From assembly GCF_005281475.1 (NCBI RefSeq), contig NZ_CP040106.1, positions 1,741,501 to 1,805,500 of the forward strand: a DNA stretch of 64,000 bases, given 5' to 3'. A program made the translations under genes and the position numbers. The notes under the pieces were generated by a model. That model saw nothing but the letters and a program-made list of their open reading frames with translations. It was not told where the DNA came from and ran no database searches. The DNA is from Echinicola rosea. Lineage in GTDB: Bacteria > Bacteroidota > Bacteroidia > Cytophagales > Cyclobacteriaceae. Below, piece by piece: positions 35,032 through 43,908 of this stretch. Positions within the stretch are counted from its first letter, which is position 1, and every line of letters begins with the position of its first letter.

Positions 35032-36099
35032 ATGGAAATCAAAAAACAGCTAACATCTCAATGTTCCATCGAACAGTTTAATTTTAACCAATTTCAGTTT
35101 GGTGTGGAAGCCACCGATCACATGCTTGTGGCCAAGTACAGCGAAGGAGCGTGGCATTCGGCAGCTATTCAGCCCTATGAAAACCTGACCTTGTCTCCAT
35201 TGGCCATGTGCCTGCACTATGGCCAGACAGTTTTTGAGGGACTCAAAGCTTACCGGCAAGTGGATGATGGTGTCAGTATATTCCGGTTGGACCGCCATCA
35301 CGAGCGGATCAATCAATCCTTGCGTAGGATGGCCATGCCAGAAGTGCCCAAGGAGCTTTTTGAAAATGGAATCAAGGGATTGGTGGAGGTGGAGCAAGGT
35401 TGGATTAAGGAAGGTGAGGGAAATTCCCTTTATATCCGGCCTTTTGTCATTGCCACAGAAGAGCGATTGGGTGTAAGCATTTCCACAGATTATTTGTTTG
35501 TGGTAGTGTGTACCCCAATGGCAGCGTATTATGCAAGGCCGCTAAAGGTCAAAGTGGAAAGGTACTATACCCGTGCCACCTCAGGAGGTGTAGGAGCAGC
35601 CAAAAATGGCGGGAACTATGGCGCGGCCTATTACCCGGCAAAGCTGGCCCAGCAAGAGGGATTTGATCAGGTGATCTGGACGGACAGTCGTGACCATGAA
35701 TATGTGGAAGAATCAGGGACGATGAATTTGATGTTTATCATTGGAGATAAGTTGTTGACACCACCGGCAGGAGAAACGATTTTGGCAGGAGTAACGCGGG
35801 ACTCCTTATTGCAAATTGCGAGGGATATGGGCTGGCCAGTGGAAGAACGCCCGATCAGCTTGGTGGAGCTGCAGGAGGCTTTTGAAGCTGGGAAGAAAGT
35901 GGAGGCCTTTGGTGCCGGTACAGCTGCTGTGGTGGCTCCCTTTGCGCTCATCCATTTGGATGGAAATGATTACAAGCCCTACATTGCTGATGATGCCAAA
36001 ATGTTTCAATTAAAAGCGCAGTTAACCGCTGTGCGATCAGGGAAAGTAAAAGATCCCTATGCGTGGAATACGGTTCTGGAAAAAGTCTTGACAAAGTAA
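35032..36099 (+). CDS. ilvE: Branched-chain amino-acid aminotransferase
   Basis: 355 residues of the class IV PLP aminotransferase family. Motifs are LHYGQTVFEGLKAYR, RLDRHHERINQSLRRMAMP, GGNYGAAYYPAKLAQQEGFDQVIWTD (the Lys in PAK is the likely Schiff-base residue) and ESGTMNLMFII, followed by AFGAGTAAVVAP. The eukaryote-like BCAT subgroup is suggested by GVGAAKNGGNYGA. It transfers amino groups between branched-chain 2-keto acids and glutamate. Regulated probably by the divergent MocR-type gene. Confidence 0.93.
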   Translation: MEIKKQLTSQCSIEQFNFNQFQFGVEATDHMLVAKYSEGAWHSAAIQPYENLTLSPLAMCLHYGQTVFEGLKAYRQVDDGVSIFRLDRHHERINQSLRRMAMPEVPKELFENGIKGLVEVEQGWIKEGEGNSLYIRPFVIATEERLGVSISTDYLFVVVCTPMAAYYARPLKVKVERYYTRATSGGVGAAKNGGNYGAAYYPAKLAQQEGFDQVIWTDSRDHEYVEESGTMNLMFIIGDKLLTPPAGETILAGVTRDSLLQIARDMGWPVEERPISLVELQEAFEAGKKVEAFGAGTAAVVAPFALIHLDGNDYKPYIADDAKMFQLKAQLTAVRSGKVKDPYAWNTVLEKVLTK

Positions 36100-36104
36100 G
36101 GGGG

Positions 36105-36152
36105 AGTCCGGAAACTTTTAAGCGTCCTGGTCCAAGTCGGGAGACTTGGACC
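36105..36152 (+). repeat. 48-bp direct repeat, left copy (hairpin)
   Basis: 47 of 48 bases equal the copy at 38175-38222. Its right half is a perfect hairpin gtccaagtc-ggga-gacttggac. It lies 5 bases after the ilvE stop and could be its terminator-like structure. The two copies flank the nuclease gene. Confidence 0.9.
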
Positions 36153-36303
36153 TGAATGATTAGTCATGACGAAAAGTATGTAAGTCTCATGTGAAGTGTT
36201 TTTGGTGTTTTTAGCCTTAAATTAGTTTGTTTGATTCGGTAAAATTTATAATATTAGGTTAATTCATTTTTAAATTTTATCCTCTACCAAAATAACAGAA
36301 TAA

Positions 36304-38154
36304 ATGAAACTAGAAAAGGTTTTAGGAAACCTCAATTCATTTGAGAAAAATTCATTTTTAAAGATTGTAGATAATCTCATCTCTGGTAATCCTGCCAATA
36401 TCAAAGAAGTTGAAAAAATTCTTTCTGACAACAGGAATGACTTAAAAAGCGCAGACAATACTATTATCGTAGAGGTATTTTCACTTTTAGAAAATGAATT
36501 TAAGGAATTTGTGAAATCCGAATTTATAAATACAAGTTCCCAATTGGATATTTTAATAGATATTATCTCAAGAGAAGGAAATGCTATAATCAAACAGGAT
36601 TGGTTTTCTAGATTGTACGAGAATGAAATATCTATAATGAAAGGAAAAGTCAGGAGGTTTAAAAAAGATTTAGAAGAGGGAGTTGGAGATATATCATACT
36701 ATAGAAAAAGAGATTATAAAATATATCAAGCATGTTTACATACTAGCTATCACAATGACGAAGAAAATAATTTAGAAAAGAAAATTACCACAGACGAACA
36801 ATCTATCCTTCTAACTTTGTCAAATAATCTCGGGCTATCTCAAGAAGAGATAAAACTGATTAATTACCTGATATTGCCAATTCAAAAACTTGAAGTGGAA
36901 TCGGTTATTAATGATTTAAAATCAATAGGTGTAATTTTTTATTCAAAAAAGTCCAATACTATATACGTTGCTGATGAGATTGCAAGGATTTTACGTAAAA
37001 TAAGGGGGAAAGAAGTTTCAGCGAAATTTTATAGAAGGGTATTACTTTGCCTCAGGGAACCGCTTATTAACCTAATATGTAGGAGTCATGGAATTGATTG
37101 GAAAAAGCCATTGGATCAAAAAATTAAAAGTATAATTAGTGAGGGGATCTCGTTTAAAGGGATATTGTCAGAAGACATATTTAAAGAGGATACAACGTTA
37201 ACCGAAAAAAAGAAATTTTTTAATGATCTGGTTGAGAAAAAGCTCAAAATTAGTTCCACAATTAGGGGGTCAGTTTTGGAAGAGAAAATACAGAACCTGA
37301 TAAATTATTTTGAGGAGGTAGAGAGAGATGAGAAAGTTGGGATATCTATCGATGGATATGAAAAATTAGTATCTGATTTATCAACCTTATTACCTCAATT
37401 TGAAAGTCAAATAGCACACGAATATCAATTTCAAGATGGTACCCTTCTCACTAGCGAATTTTTGCTTGATTTTAACATTAAGCCTAGAGATATTCTAGAA
37501 ATAATTAAGCAAGAGGACTTGTTGAAGTTTTGTGAGCATACTGGAGTAAAGACAAGAGGTGATGTTGTGTTGAACATTTTGGAGGCATATAAAGATTCTG
37601 ATAATTTGTACTTGGAAAATTATGAAAATATTGGACTTAGAAACCTTAATTTATTAAAGGAAAATGGAATAGTTATTAAAGAGGCGGAAGTAGGGCTTAA
37701 GTTTGAAGAACTGACTAAAGTTATTTTTGAAAAATTAAGTTTTAGTGTCAATGAGGAATTAAGAAAAAAACTAAACACTAGCAAAGACAAAGCGGATATT
37801 ATCCTAGATATGGGTAAGAATGAAATCATCATTGTAGAGTGTAAATCAGTTAAAGAGAGTGGGTATAATAAATTTAGTTCAGTATCAAGGCAATTAAAAT
37901 CATATGCAAAGCAAGCAGAGTTGAATGGTTTTAAAGTGATCAAATCTTTATTGATAAGCCCAGATTTTTCAGATGAATTTATTAAAGAATGTGGCTTAGA
38001 ATATGAGTTGAACCTATCATTAATAAAGGCATCATCTTTATTGAAAATTATGGAGGGTTATAAGGATTCAAAACATAAAAAATTTCCGCATAACTTACTA
38101 ATGAGAGATGTTTTGATACTGGAGGATAGGGTGCTTAAGGCAATTGGTAAGTAA
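36304..38154 (+). CDS. PD-(D/E)XK nuclease-like protein with SAP-like region; candidate defence gene
   Basis: 616 residues, AT-rich and visibly different from neighbouring genes in base and codon use (many AAA, ATA and TTA codons). A mainly helical N-terminal part of about 400 residues is of no family I recognise. At about 405-430, ILEIIKQEDLLKFCEHTGVKTRGDVVLNILEAY resembles a SAP-type DNA-binding helix pair. The C-terminus from about 470 has an Mrr-like nuclease pattern: KFEELTKVIF, D498 in KADIIL, then E512-C-K514 in IIIVECKS, i.e. D-x13-E-x-K. A restriction-endonuclease fold is likely. No methyltransferase is adjacent, so this is not a standard restriction-modification system. A 48-bp direct repeat lies on each side, suggesting insertion as a cassette. 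Confidence 0.75.
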   Translation: MKLEKVLGNLNSFEKNSFLKIVDNLISGNPANIKEVEKILSDNRNDLKSADNTIIVEVFSLLENEFKEFVKSEFINTSSQLDILIDIISREGNAIIKQDWFSRLYENEISIMKGKVRRFKKDLEEGVGDISYYRKRDYKIYQACLHTSYHNDEENNLEKKITTDEQSILLTLSNNLGLSQEEIKLINYLILPIQKLEVESVINDLKSIGVIFYSKKSNTIYVADEIARILRKIRGKEVSAKFYRRVLLCLREPLINLICRSHGIDWKKPLDQKIKSIISEGISFKGILSEDIFKEDTTLTEKKKFFNDLVEKKLKISSTIRGSVLEEKIQNLINYFEEVERDEKVGISIDGYEKLVSDLSTLLPQFESQIAHEYQFQDGTLLTSEFLLDFNIKPRDILEIIKQEDLLKFCEHTGVKTRGDVVLNILEAYKDSDNLYLENYENIGLRNLNLLKENGIVIKEAEVGLKFEELTKVIFEKLSFSVNEELRKKLNTSKDKADIILDMGKNEIIIVECKSVKESGYNKFSSVSRQLKSYAKQAELNGFKVIKSLLISPDFSDEFIKECGLEYELNLSLIKASSLLKIMEGYKDSKHKKFPHNLLMRDVLILEDRVLKAIGK

Positions 38155-38174
38155 AAGGTTTATTCGATAGGCAA

Positions 38175-38222
38175 AGTCCGGAGACTTTTAAGCGTCCTGG
38201 TCCAAGTCGGGAGACTTGGACC
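38175..38222 (+). repeat. 48-bp direct repeat, right copy (hairpin)
   Basis: One mismatch to 36105-36152. With the left copy it brackets the nuclease gene; a recombination between them would remove the gene cleanly and leave one repeat. Confidence 0.9.
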
Positions 38223-38229
38223 AGGGGCT

Positions 38230-38357
38230 CAATCATACAATCTTCCAATCATACAATCTTCCAATCATACAATCTTCCAATCATACAATCTTCCAATCAT
38301 ACAATCTTCCAATCATACAATCTTCCAATCATACAATCTTCCAATCTTTCAATCTTC
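38230..38357 (+). repeat. 16-bp tandem repeat, eight units
   Basis: Unit caatcatacaatcttc repeated seven times perfectly (38230-38341) and once in a changed form (38342-38357). The last unit includes the stop codon (38349-38351) and last codons of the minus-strand SGNH gene. Not a CRISPR array: no spacers. Confidence 0.95.
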
Positions 38358-39851
38358 CACCAAATACTCCTTCAAGTCACAATCCTCCAGTCCTTGGATG
38401 CCCTTGACCACAGCTTTCGCATTGTATTTGGCACCGTCGAGGATGGTGTGGGTGTGGTCAGTGTCATTGAAGAAATGGGCTTTGACATAGTCCTCACCGA
38501 GTTCGTCATAGCCATCGGCGATGATGTTGTTCAGGTCGATAAAGCAAGCCTTTCTGGCTTCTGCGGCCTGTTTTGCCCATAAGCCATAGCTGTCATTGGC
38601 ACGATTTACCTTGCCCTCTTTCCAGTTGTTTCTTGGGATCAGCGAACAGACGATCGGTGTGGCTCCGGCGGCTTTGGTGGCCGTGACCATCTGCTTGAGG
38701 TACTGGCCATAGCTATAGACTGTTTCATATTGCTCGGTGATGGGATTATAGATTTCTTCTGCTTCCGTGCCGGCACTTCTGATGGTGCCGCGTGCGCGGT
38801 GGCTATCGTCCAGCGGACTGCTATCATTATGGCCAAACTGCATGATGACATAGTCTCCCGGTTCGAGTTGTTCACGGACTTTTTCCCACAGGCCATACGT
38901 TTGGTAGGTCCGACTACTGGTCCCGCCCAGCGCATGATTTTGTACTTTTATCCTGTCCAGGTCAAAATAAGGAGCCATATAATCGCCCCAGCCCCAAAGT
39001 CCTCCAGCACCATCGCCTTGGCCATTTTTGACAGTAGAGTCACCGATAAGGTAGAGCGTGGGCTTGTCCTTGGAGAGATAGGCTTTTAGTTTGCAATCTT
39101 CCAGTGATTTGATGCCCTGCACTACAGACCAAGCATTGATGCGTGCACCTGCTTCATTGGTGTGGGTGTGGTCTTTCTCGAAGAGTGAAGGTACCACGTG
39201 GGGACCCCATTGGTCGTATTGGTCAGCCACGATGCTGTTAAGATCCACGAAATAGGCTCCGGTTTTGCGGGCGACTTCCTTGGCCCACTTTCCATAATCT
39301 TGGTTGGCACGCTCCACTTCGCCGTCTTGGAATTTATTTCTGGGGATCATCGAACAGATGATGGGAGTGGCTCCTTTTTCCTTGGCTTCGGTGACAAATT
39401 TTTTCAGGTACCAGCCATAGGTATGGACTGTTTCTTCGGTGCCGTCAGGCCACGTCAGCTCGACGGTTTCATCACCAGTGCCACGAAGTACTCCCCTGTA
39501 GCCAGCCCTTGTCGTATCAGGCTTGCTGCCTTCATTATGGCCAAATTGCATCATGACAAAATCCCCTGGCTTAAGGTCGTCCAGTACCCGCTGCCACCGA
39601 CCTTCCTTGACAAAGGTCCGCGTGCTTCTGCCGGCCATGGCCTGATTGCTTACCTCCAGTTTGGTACTGTCAAAGAAATCGTCGATAAACGTTCCCCAGC
39701 CCCATTGCCCCGGTCCACCATCGCCACGGCTATTGCGAACAGTGCTGTCTCCGATGATGTAGAGGGTGTGTTTTTCCTCTTTGGGCGTAAAGGCCATCAG
39801 TAAGGTGATCAATGCGATGATCGCTGAAAGCCCATATTTTACGTTTTTCAT
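38349..39851 (-). CDS. Tandem SGNH esterase, rhamnogalacturonan acetylesterase-like
   Basis: 500 residues with a signal peptide (MKNVKYGLSAIIALITLLMAF). Two homologous SGNH/CE12 domains lie end to end, about 28-262 and 263-500. Each has the block I GDST (YIIGDSTVRN and YLIGDSTVKN), the block III GHN (MQFGHNEG and MQFGHNDS) and the block V DHTH (KDHTHTNEAG and TDHTHTILDG), so Ser, Gly, Asn and His are intact in both. Such enzymes remove acetyl groups from rhamnogalacturonan I. The duplication in one chain is unusual. It sits in the pectin region, next to a GH105 gene. Confidence 0.9.
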   Translation of the reverse strand: MKNVKYGLSAIIALITLLMAFTPKEEKHTLYIIGDSTVRNSRGDGGPGQWGWGTFIDDFFDSTKLEVSNQAMAGRSTRTFVKEGRWQRVLDDLKPGDFVMMQFGHNEGSKPDTTRAGYRGVLRGTGDETVELTWPDGTEETVHTYGWYLKKFVTEAKEKGATPIICSMIPRNKFQDGEVERANQDYGKWAKEVARKTGAYFVDLNSIVADQYDQWGPHVVPSLFEKDHTHTNEAGARINAWSVVQGIKSLEDCKLKAYLSKDKPTLYLIGDSTVKNGQGDGAGGLWGWGDYMAPYFDLDRIKVQNHALGGTSSRTYQTYGLWEKVREQLEPGDYVIMQFGHNDSSPLDDSHRARGTIRSAGTEAEEIYNPITEQYETVYSYGQYLKQMVTATKAAGATPIVCSLIPRNNWKEGKVNRANDSYGLWAKQAAEARKACFIDLNNIIADGYDELGEDYVKAHFFNDTDHTHTILDGAKYNAKAVVKGIQGLEDCDLKEYLVED

Positions 39852-40028
39852 GGTTATGATATCATTTGATTTGGGTTTGTACTATTGGCTGGTCGATGTA
39901 GCCAAAAGATAAATCTATATAATTGGAAACAAAATCCCGTGCTGTAGTATGTGGTTGGTTTGGGGAGGGGTTAGAAGTGAGTAGTGAGACTTGTGTCATG
40001 GGCATTGAGTTGTGAGGTACCGTACACA

Positions 40029-40053
40029 GGGTTGTGCTGGGGCTCTGCCCCAG
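40029..40053 (+). repeat. 25-bp repeat with hairpin, copy 2
   Basis: Exactly equals 33047-33071. The surrounding 39852-40355 region has no gene. It also holds a TGAGA/GTGAG-rich low-complexity stretch (39968-40000) similar to ones at 32850-32878 and 34805-34850. Confidence 0.5.
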
Positions 40054-40267
40054 CAATGGCAAGCTTTGAGTCTCTGACTCAATTAAGCTGTTCCAGATTT
40101 GTACCCCCCCAGTTATTACCCTATATAATAATGAAAACGAAATATTAATCCGGTCAATCCCATTCAAGGAAGCACAATCACGGATGCGCCGTTGACCTGC
40201 ACATAGCCCATGACATGATCACTTTATGCCCAAGCCAAAGCAAAGGTTTGCATAGCCGTATCCCTAC

Positions 40268-40283
40268 AGTACAGCACAGAAAT
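40268..40283 (+). promoter_or_regulatory. TACAGCACA motif upstream of GH105
   Basis: agtacagcacagaaat, 73 bases before the GH105 start. Shares agtacagcaca with 43909-43919 (SusC, PUL 2) and tacagcaca with 23046-23054 (SusC, PUL 1). Confidence 0.45.
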
Positions 40284-40355
40284 TTTTTGGTAATGCTTAA
40301 TTTTATATTTTTAAAGTCTGTCATTTAAGAAGACCCAAATTTTACCAATTAATTT

Positions 40356-41741
40356 ATGAACGTCCTAAAATTACTCAAGCCAGGAATGATAGGGGCATTG
40401 GGCCTCGCGATTGCCTGCTCTCCTCAATCAGAAACAGACCAAGCCAGTACAGAAACCAAAGAAGTGCTTACGGATACCAACACGCCATTGCACCTTTTGC
40501 AGCCTGATTATCCTGTTCCGTATGGCTTTCCGGAAGAAAAAGAAGTGAAGGCCGTAATCGATCGGGTATATGAATACCTTGATTCGACTACTCCCACGGA
40601 AGTATTGACCGAGGAAGACGGTTCGGCGATTACTGATTTTAATAAAGTGGATGGGAAAAGTGTCCTAAAGCAAGGGGATTTCAGGCTATTGAGCTACGAA
40701 TGGGGCGTGACCTATTCTTCCATGTTGCTGGCAGGGGAAGTAACAGGGGATGAGCGCTATACCGATTATACCAAAAAGCGAGTGAAGTTCATCGCTGACC
40801 TTTATCCGCATTTCCAAAAAGTGGATGGGAAGGATCATGCTTTGCATTCGGTGTTGTACCCGGGAGCCTTGGATGATGCCGGAGCGCTTTGTGCTTCCTT
40901 TATCAAAACCTCCATGACGGGAGTAGATACCGATGTGCGCCCCGTGGTGGACAATTTCATGAACTATATCATGAATAGTCAGTTCCGCTTGGAAGATGGA
41001 ACTTTGGCCAGAAATCGGCCATTGAAAAACACCCTTTGGCTGGATGATCTTTATATGAGCGTTCCGGCGATTGTACAAATGGGGAAGCTGACAGGAGAGC
41101 AGAAATATTTTGACGAGGCAGTCCGTCAGATCAAACTCTTTTCTGGACGGATGTTCAATGAAGAAAAGGGACTTTACATGCACGGATGGGTGCAGGGCAT
41201 GGAAGAGCATCCACAGTTTCACTGGGGACGTGCCAATGGCTGGGCGATCCTGACCAAAGTAGAGGTACTCAATGCCTTGCCGGAAGACCACCCGGGGAGG
41301 CCGTTTGTTTTGGACCTTCTGCAGAAACATATCAAGGGACTTGCAAAACTGCAGTCTGGATCGGGTTTTTGGCATCAATTGCTCGACAAGAATGATTCCT
41401 ACCTGGAGACTTCGGCCACGGCGATTTATACTTATTGTATAGCTAAAGCGGTAAACGAAGGCTGGGTGGATGACCAAGCCTATGCCCCAATGACTTTATT
41501 GGCTTGGAATGCCGTTAGTACCAAGGTGAGTGACAAAGGTCAAGTGGAAGGTACCTGCGTGGGAACTGGAATGGGCTTTGACCCGGCATTTTATTACCAC
41601 CGTCCGATTAATCCGTATGCCGCACATGGCTATGGCCCGGTGATAGCTGCCGGAGCAGAGATCATAAGGATGCTTCAAATGCATGACTTTGAGATCAATG
41701 ATAGCTCAGTCCAATTGCTTGATGAGTCTTCCAAAGGCTAG
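40356..41741 (+). CDS. GH105 unsaturated rhamnogalacturonyl hydrolase, lipoprotein
   Basis: 461 residues with a lipobox (LAIACSPQ). The (alpha/alpha)6 barrel of GH88/GH105 is recognised by HSVLYPGALDDAGALCASF, LWLDDLYMSVPAIVQMGKLTGEQKYFDEA, FHWGRANGWAILTKVEVLNALPEDHPGR and GFWHQLLDKNDSYLETSATAIYTYCIA. It removes the unsaturated galacturonyl residue left by rhamnogalacturonan lyases by hydrating the double bond. The Asp in LDD and the Asp near the N-terminal blocks are the usual catalytic positions. Monocistronic with its own terminator; has the shared TACAGCACA motif upstream. Confidence 0.9.
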   Translation: MNVLKLLKPGMIGALGLAIACSPQSETDQASTETKEVLTDTNTPLHLLQPDYPVPYGFPEEKEVKAVIDRVYEYLDSTTPTEVLTEEDGSAITDFNKVDGKSVLKQGDFRLLSYEWGVTYSSMLLAGEVTGDERYTDYTKKRVKFIADLYPHFQKVDGKDHALHSVLYPGALDDAGALCASFIKTSMTGVDTDVRPVVDNFMNYIMNSQFRLEDGTLARNRPLKNTLWLDDLYMSVPAIVQMGKLTGEQKYFDEAVRQIKLFSGRMFNEEKGLYMHGWVQGMEEHPQFHWGRANGWAILTKVEVLNALPEDHPGRPFVLDLLQKHIKGLAKLQSGSGFWHQLLDKNDSYLETSATAIYTYCIAKAVNEGWVDDQAYAPMTLLAWNAVSTKVSDKGQVEGTCVGTGMGFDPAFYYHRPINPYAAHGYGPVIAAGAEIIRMLQMHDFEINDSSVQLLDESSKG

Positions 41742-41837
41742 TGTCACGACAACCCTTACATGACGGGTAAGGCATGCCTGCCGGCAATGGCAGGTTTGAC
41801 TTGATACTATTGATATACGAACGTTACTATACTGTTG

Positions 41838-41865
41838 AGCCCCCCGAATTACGAGGGGCTTTTTT
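41838..41865 (+). terminator. Terminator after GH105
   Basis: Stem agcccc/ggggct (with further CG pairs) and a run of six T. Confidence 0.85.
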
Positions 41866-42014
41866 CATTTCAAAGTAAAATGATGGCGGATGTGGCTGGA
41901 GAACAAATGGCACGCTTATCAAATCCGCTACCAATTTTAAACATTCAAACGCCTAGGAGGTGGGATTTGTGCTTTATTTTTGACTTAAGATCAATCTAAT
42001 AAACCCAATTTCCT

Positions 42015-43004
42015 ATGTTCAAATCAATTTACATCCTATTATTATTGTTGTTTGCCTGTAATACCGGGGGCAATAGCCACCCCGCCCCCACTACCACCAT
42101 AGTGGATAGCCTGAGTCCGCTGTCAGTGGAGGGGACTCAGCTGGTAGATAAACAAGGCGATCCTGTTGTACTCCGGGGAGTGAGTTTTGGTTGGCACAAT
42201 TGGTGGCCGCGCTTTTATAATGCCGGTGCGGTAAAATGGCTCAAGGAGGATTGGAATGCCAATGTCGTCCGGGCAGCCATGGGAGTGGAGCCGGAAGGCG
42301 CCTATTTGGACAATTCCGATTGGTCCATCGAGAAAGTAGAAGCGGTGGTGGAGGCAGCCATCAAATCGGAAATGTATGTGATCATTGACTGGCACAGTCA
42401 TCATATTCATTTGGAAGAGGCCAAGGATTTTTTTAAAAAAATGGCCACTAAATATGGAAGCTATCCAAATGTGATCTATGAAATTTACAATGAGCCCGAG
42501 TCAGATACATGGCAGGAAGTGAAGACATATAGTGAGGAAGTGATCAAGGTGATCAGGGAGAGTGATCCCGATAATTTGATTTTGGTGGGCTCTCCCCATT
42601 GGGATCAAGATGTACATTTGGCTGCTGATGATCCCGTTACTGGTTATGACAACTTGATGTACACACTTCACTTCTATGCGGCTACACATAAAGATTTTCT
42701 CCGAAAACGTGCCGATTATGCATTGGCGAAAGGCTTGCCATTATTTGTCTCCGAATGCGCTTCGATGGAAGCTTCCGGTGATGGAGAGATTGATCTGGAG
42801 TCATGGCAGGCCTGGTATGAGTGGATGGAAAGCAACCAAATCAGCTGGCTGGCATGGTCCATTTCTGACAAAGATGAAACTTGCTCCATGCTCCATCCTT
42901 CTGCATCATCTGCTGGAAAGTGGCAAGAAGGGGATTTGAAGAAGTGGGCCCAGCTGGTCAAGGCTTACTTGAAAAATGATGTGAAAAGCACAAAAACAAA
43001 CTGA
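42015..43004 (+). CDS. GH5 endoglucanase-like lipoprotein
   Basis: 329 residues with a lipobox (LFACNTGG). The GH5 subfamily-2-like fold is shown by GTQLVDKQGDPVVLRGVSFGWHNWW, MYVIIDWHSHH, YEIYNEPES (acid/base Glu in NEP) and LFVSECASMEASG (nucleophile Glu), then ISWLAWSISDKDETCSML. It hydrolyses beta-1,4-glucan. Its place between pectin genes suggests plant cell-wall breakdown. A TATTTTTG box at 41975-41982 fits the Bacteroidota -7 element, and ttcaaacg at 41944 resembles half of the PUL motif. Confidence 0.9.
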   Translation: MFKSIYILLLLLFACNTGGNSHPAPTTTIVDSLSPLSVEGTQLVDKQGDPVVLRGVSFGWHNWWPRFYNAGAVKWLKEDWNANVVRAAMGVEPEGAYLDNSDWSIEKVEAVVEAAIKSEMYVIIDWHSHHIHLEEAKDFFKKMATKYGSYPNVIYEIYNEPESDTWQEVKTYSEEVIKVIRESDPDNLILVGSPHWDQDVHLAADDPVTGYDNLMYTLHFYAATHKDFLRKRADYALAKGLPLFVSECASMEASGDGEIDLESWQAWYEWMESNQISWLAWSISDKDETCSMLHPSASSAGKWQEGDLKKWAQLVKAYLKNDVKSTKTN

Positions 43005-43159
43005 AAAAATATTAAGTGTAAATTTTACATTTTAAAAATTCATCTTTAAATTGCTGTTGATTTTAGAAATTTGGTTCATGAATATACGATGTACTTTTTT
43101 CAGCAAATCATTGAAATAAGCACTGTCAAACCTATTACATAAACCCCCGATTAAAGTAG

Positions 43160-43194
43160 CCTCCTAAACGGATTTCCGGGCAGGAGGTTTTTTT
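43160..43194 (+). terminator. Terminator after GH5
   Basis: Stem cctcct/aggagg with an inner cgg/ccg pair, followed by seven T. Confidence 0.85.
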
Positions 43195-43220
43195 GTATCC
43201 GAATAGTCTTACGACAACGC

Positions 43221-43404
43221 TTAAACCCGGAATATGCATTAGCCTATCTGTTGCGACCTGATCCGCCGCGGCGGACAAAATCAGTTGCTTCGCTGCTGTT
43301 TTCGATTTCACCATCCGCCGCGGCGGATGATTCAATCTCCAAACAACCTGATTTTCTTGTAGTTTCAGCTCTCATAACGATTCCTAATGCATAAAGCGGG
43401 TTAA
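43221..43404. repeat. MITE-B copy 2
   Basis: Bounded by TTAA on both sides; ends aaacccgg...atgcattag and ctaatgcataaagcggg are inverted. Differs from copy 1 by two blocks where ccgccgcggcgg replaces unrelated bases (43260 and 43316 regions). No transposase ORF. Confidence 0.8.
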
Positions 43405-43537
43405 ATGACGGGTAAGGCGGTAGTGTATTTTGGACGAAATCAAGGCAAAAAAGAAACGAGCGTAGCAAAGGAAGTCTTTTTGCAACTTAATAGATAGGTC
43501 AAAAGACAAACCGGATTATGCATAGGGTAGGTTTGAA

Positions 43538-43672
43538 ATGACACTTGAACAAGACAGCTCTACTGCAGATGGCCATCGGATACATGAATTGATTAACAGA
43601 CTTGATCACCTAGAGTGGGCGATTGCGAAAGTATGTAAGCTTAGGGTTACCTGCCGCAGCAATATGGCTTGA
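43538..43672 (+). other. Short ORF of 44 codons; rest of gap empty
   Basis: An ORF beginning MTLEQDSSTADGHRIHELIN and ending CRSNMA. Unrecognised, possibly a remnant or chance. Otherwise the 43005-44051 gap holds the GH5 terminator, MITE-B copy 2 and the SusC control region. Confidence 0.2.
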
Positions 43673-43908
43673 TGGCCTCAAAGGCTAATAATTAAGAAGA
43701 TTATAATGCGTTCATAAAAAGTTCCCGGTTTTTAGGTGTATGCAGGACACTTCATAACAGTTGGCTTAGCGCTGCATAATGGGATTTTTAGAAACTATAT
43801 ATGAAGTTTTGGGTTTACTGCCTAATGGTGAAATATGATTTTAGTTTTTATGTGATTTACTGATTTTATATTTTTTGTTGCGTTTTAAAGCCTATTTATT
43901 ACCAGTAT

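Noticed and set aside
36105-36152. Attachment site for an integrase
   Set aside because: No integrase or tRNA is near; the repeats contain a hairpin and are better described as direct repeats.
38230-38357. CRISPR-like repeats
   Set aside because: Units are 16 bp and contiguous, without spacers or cas genes.
40686-41477. 263-codon ORF opposite GH105
   Set aside because: Antisense of a well-supported enzyme; no domain seen.
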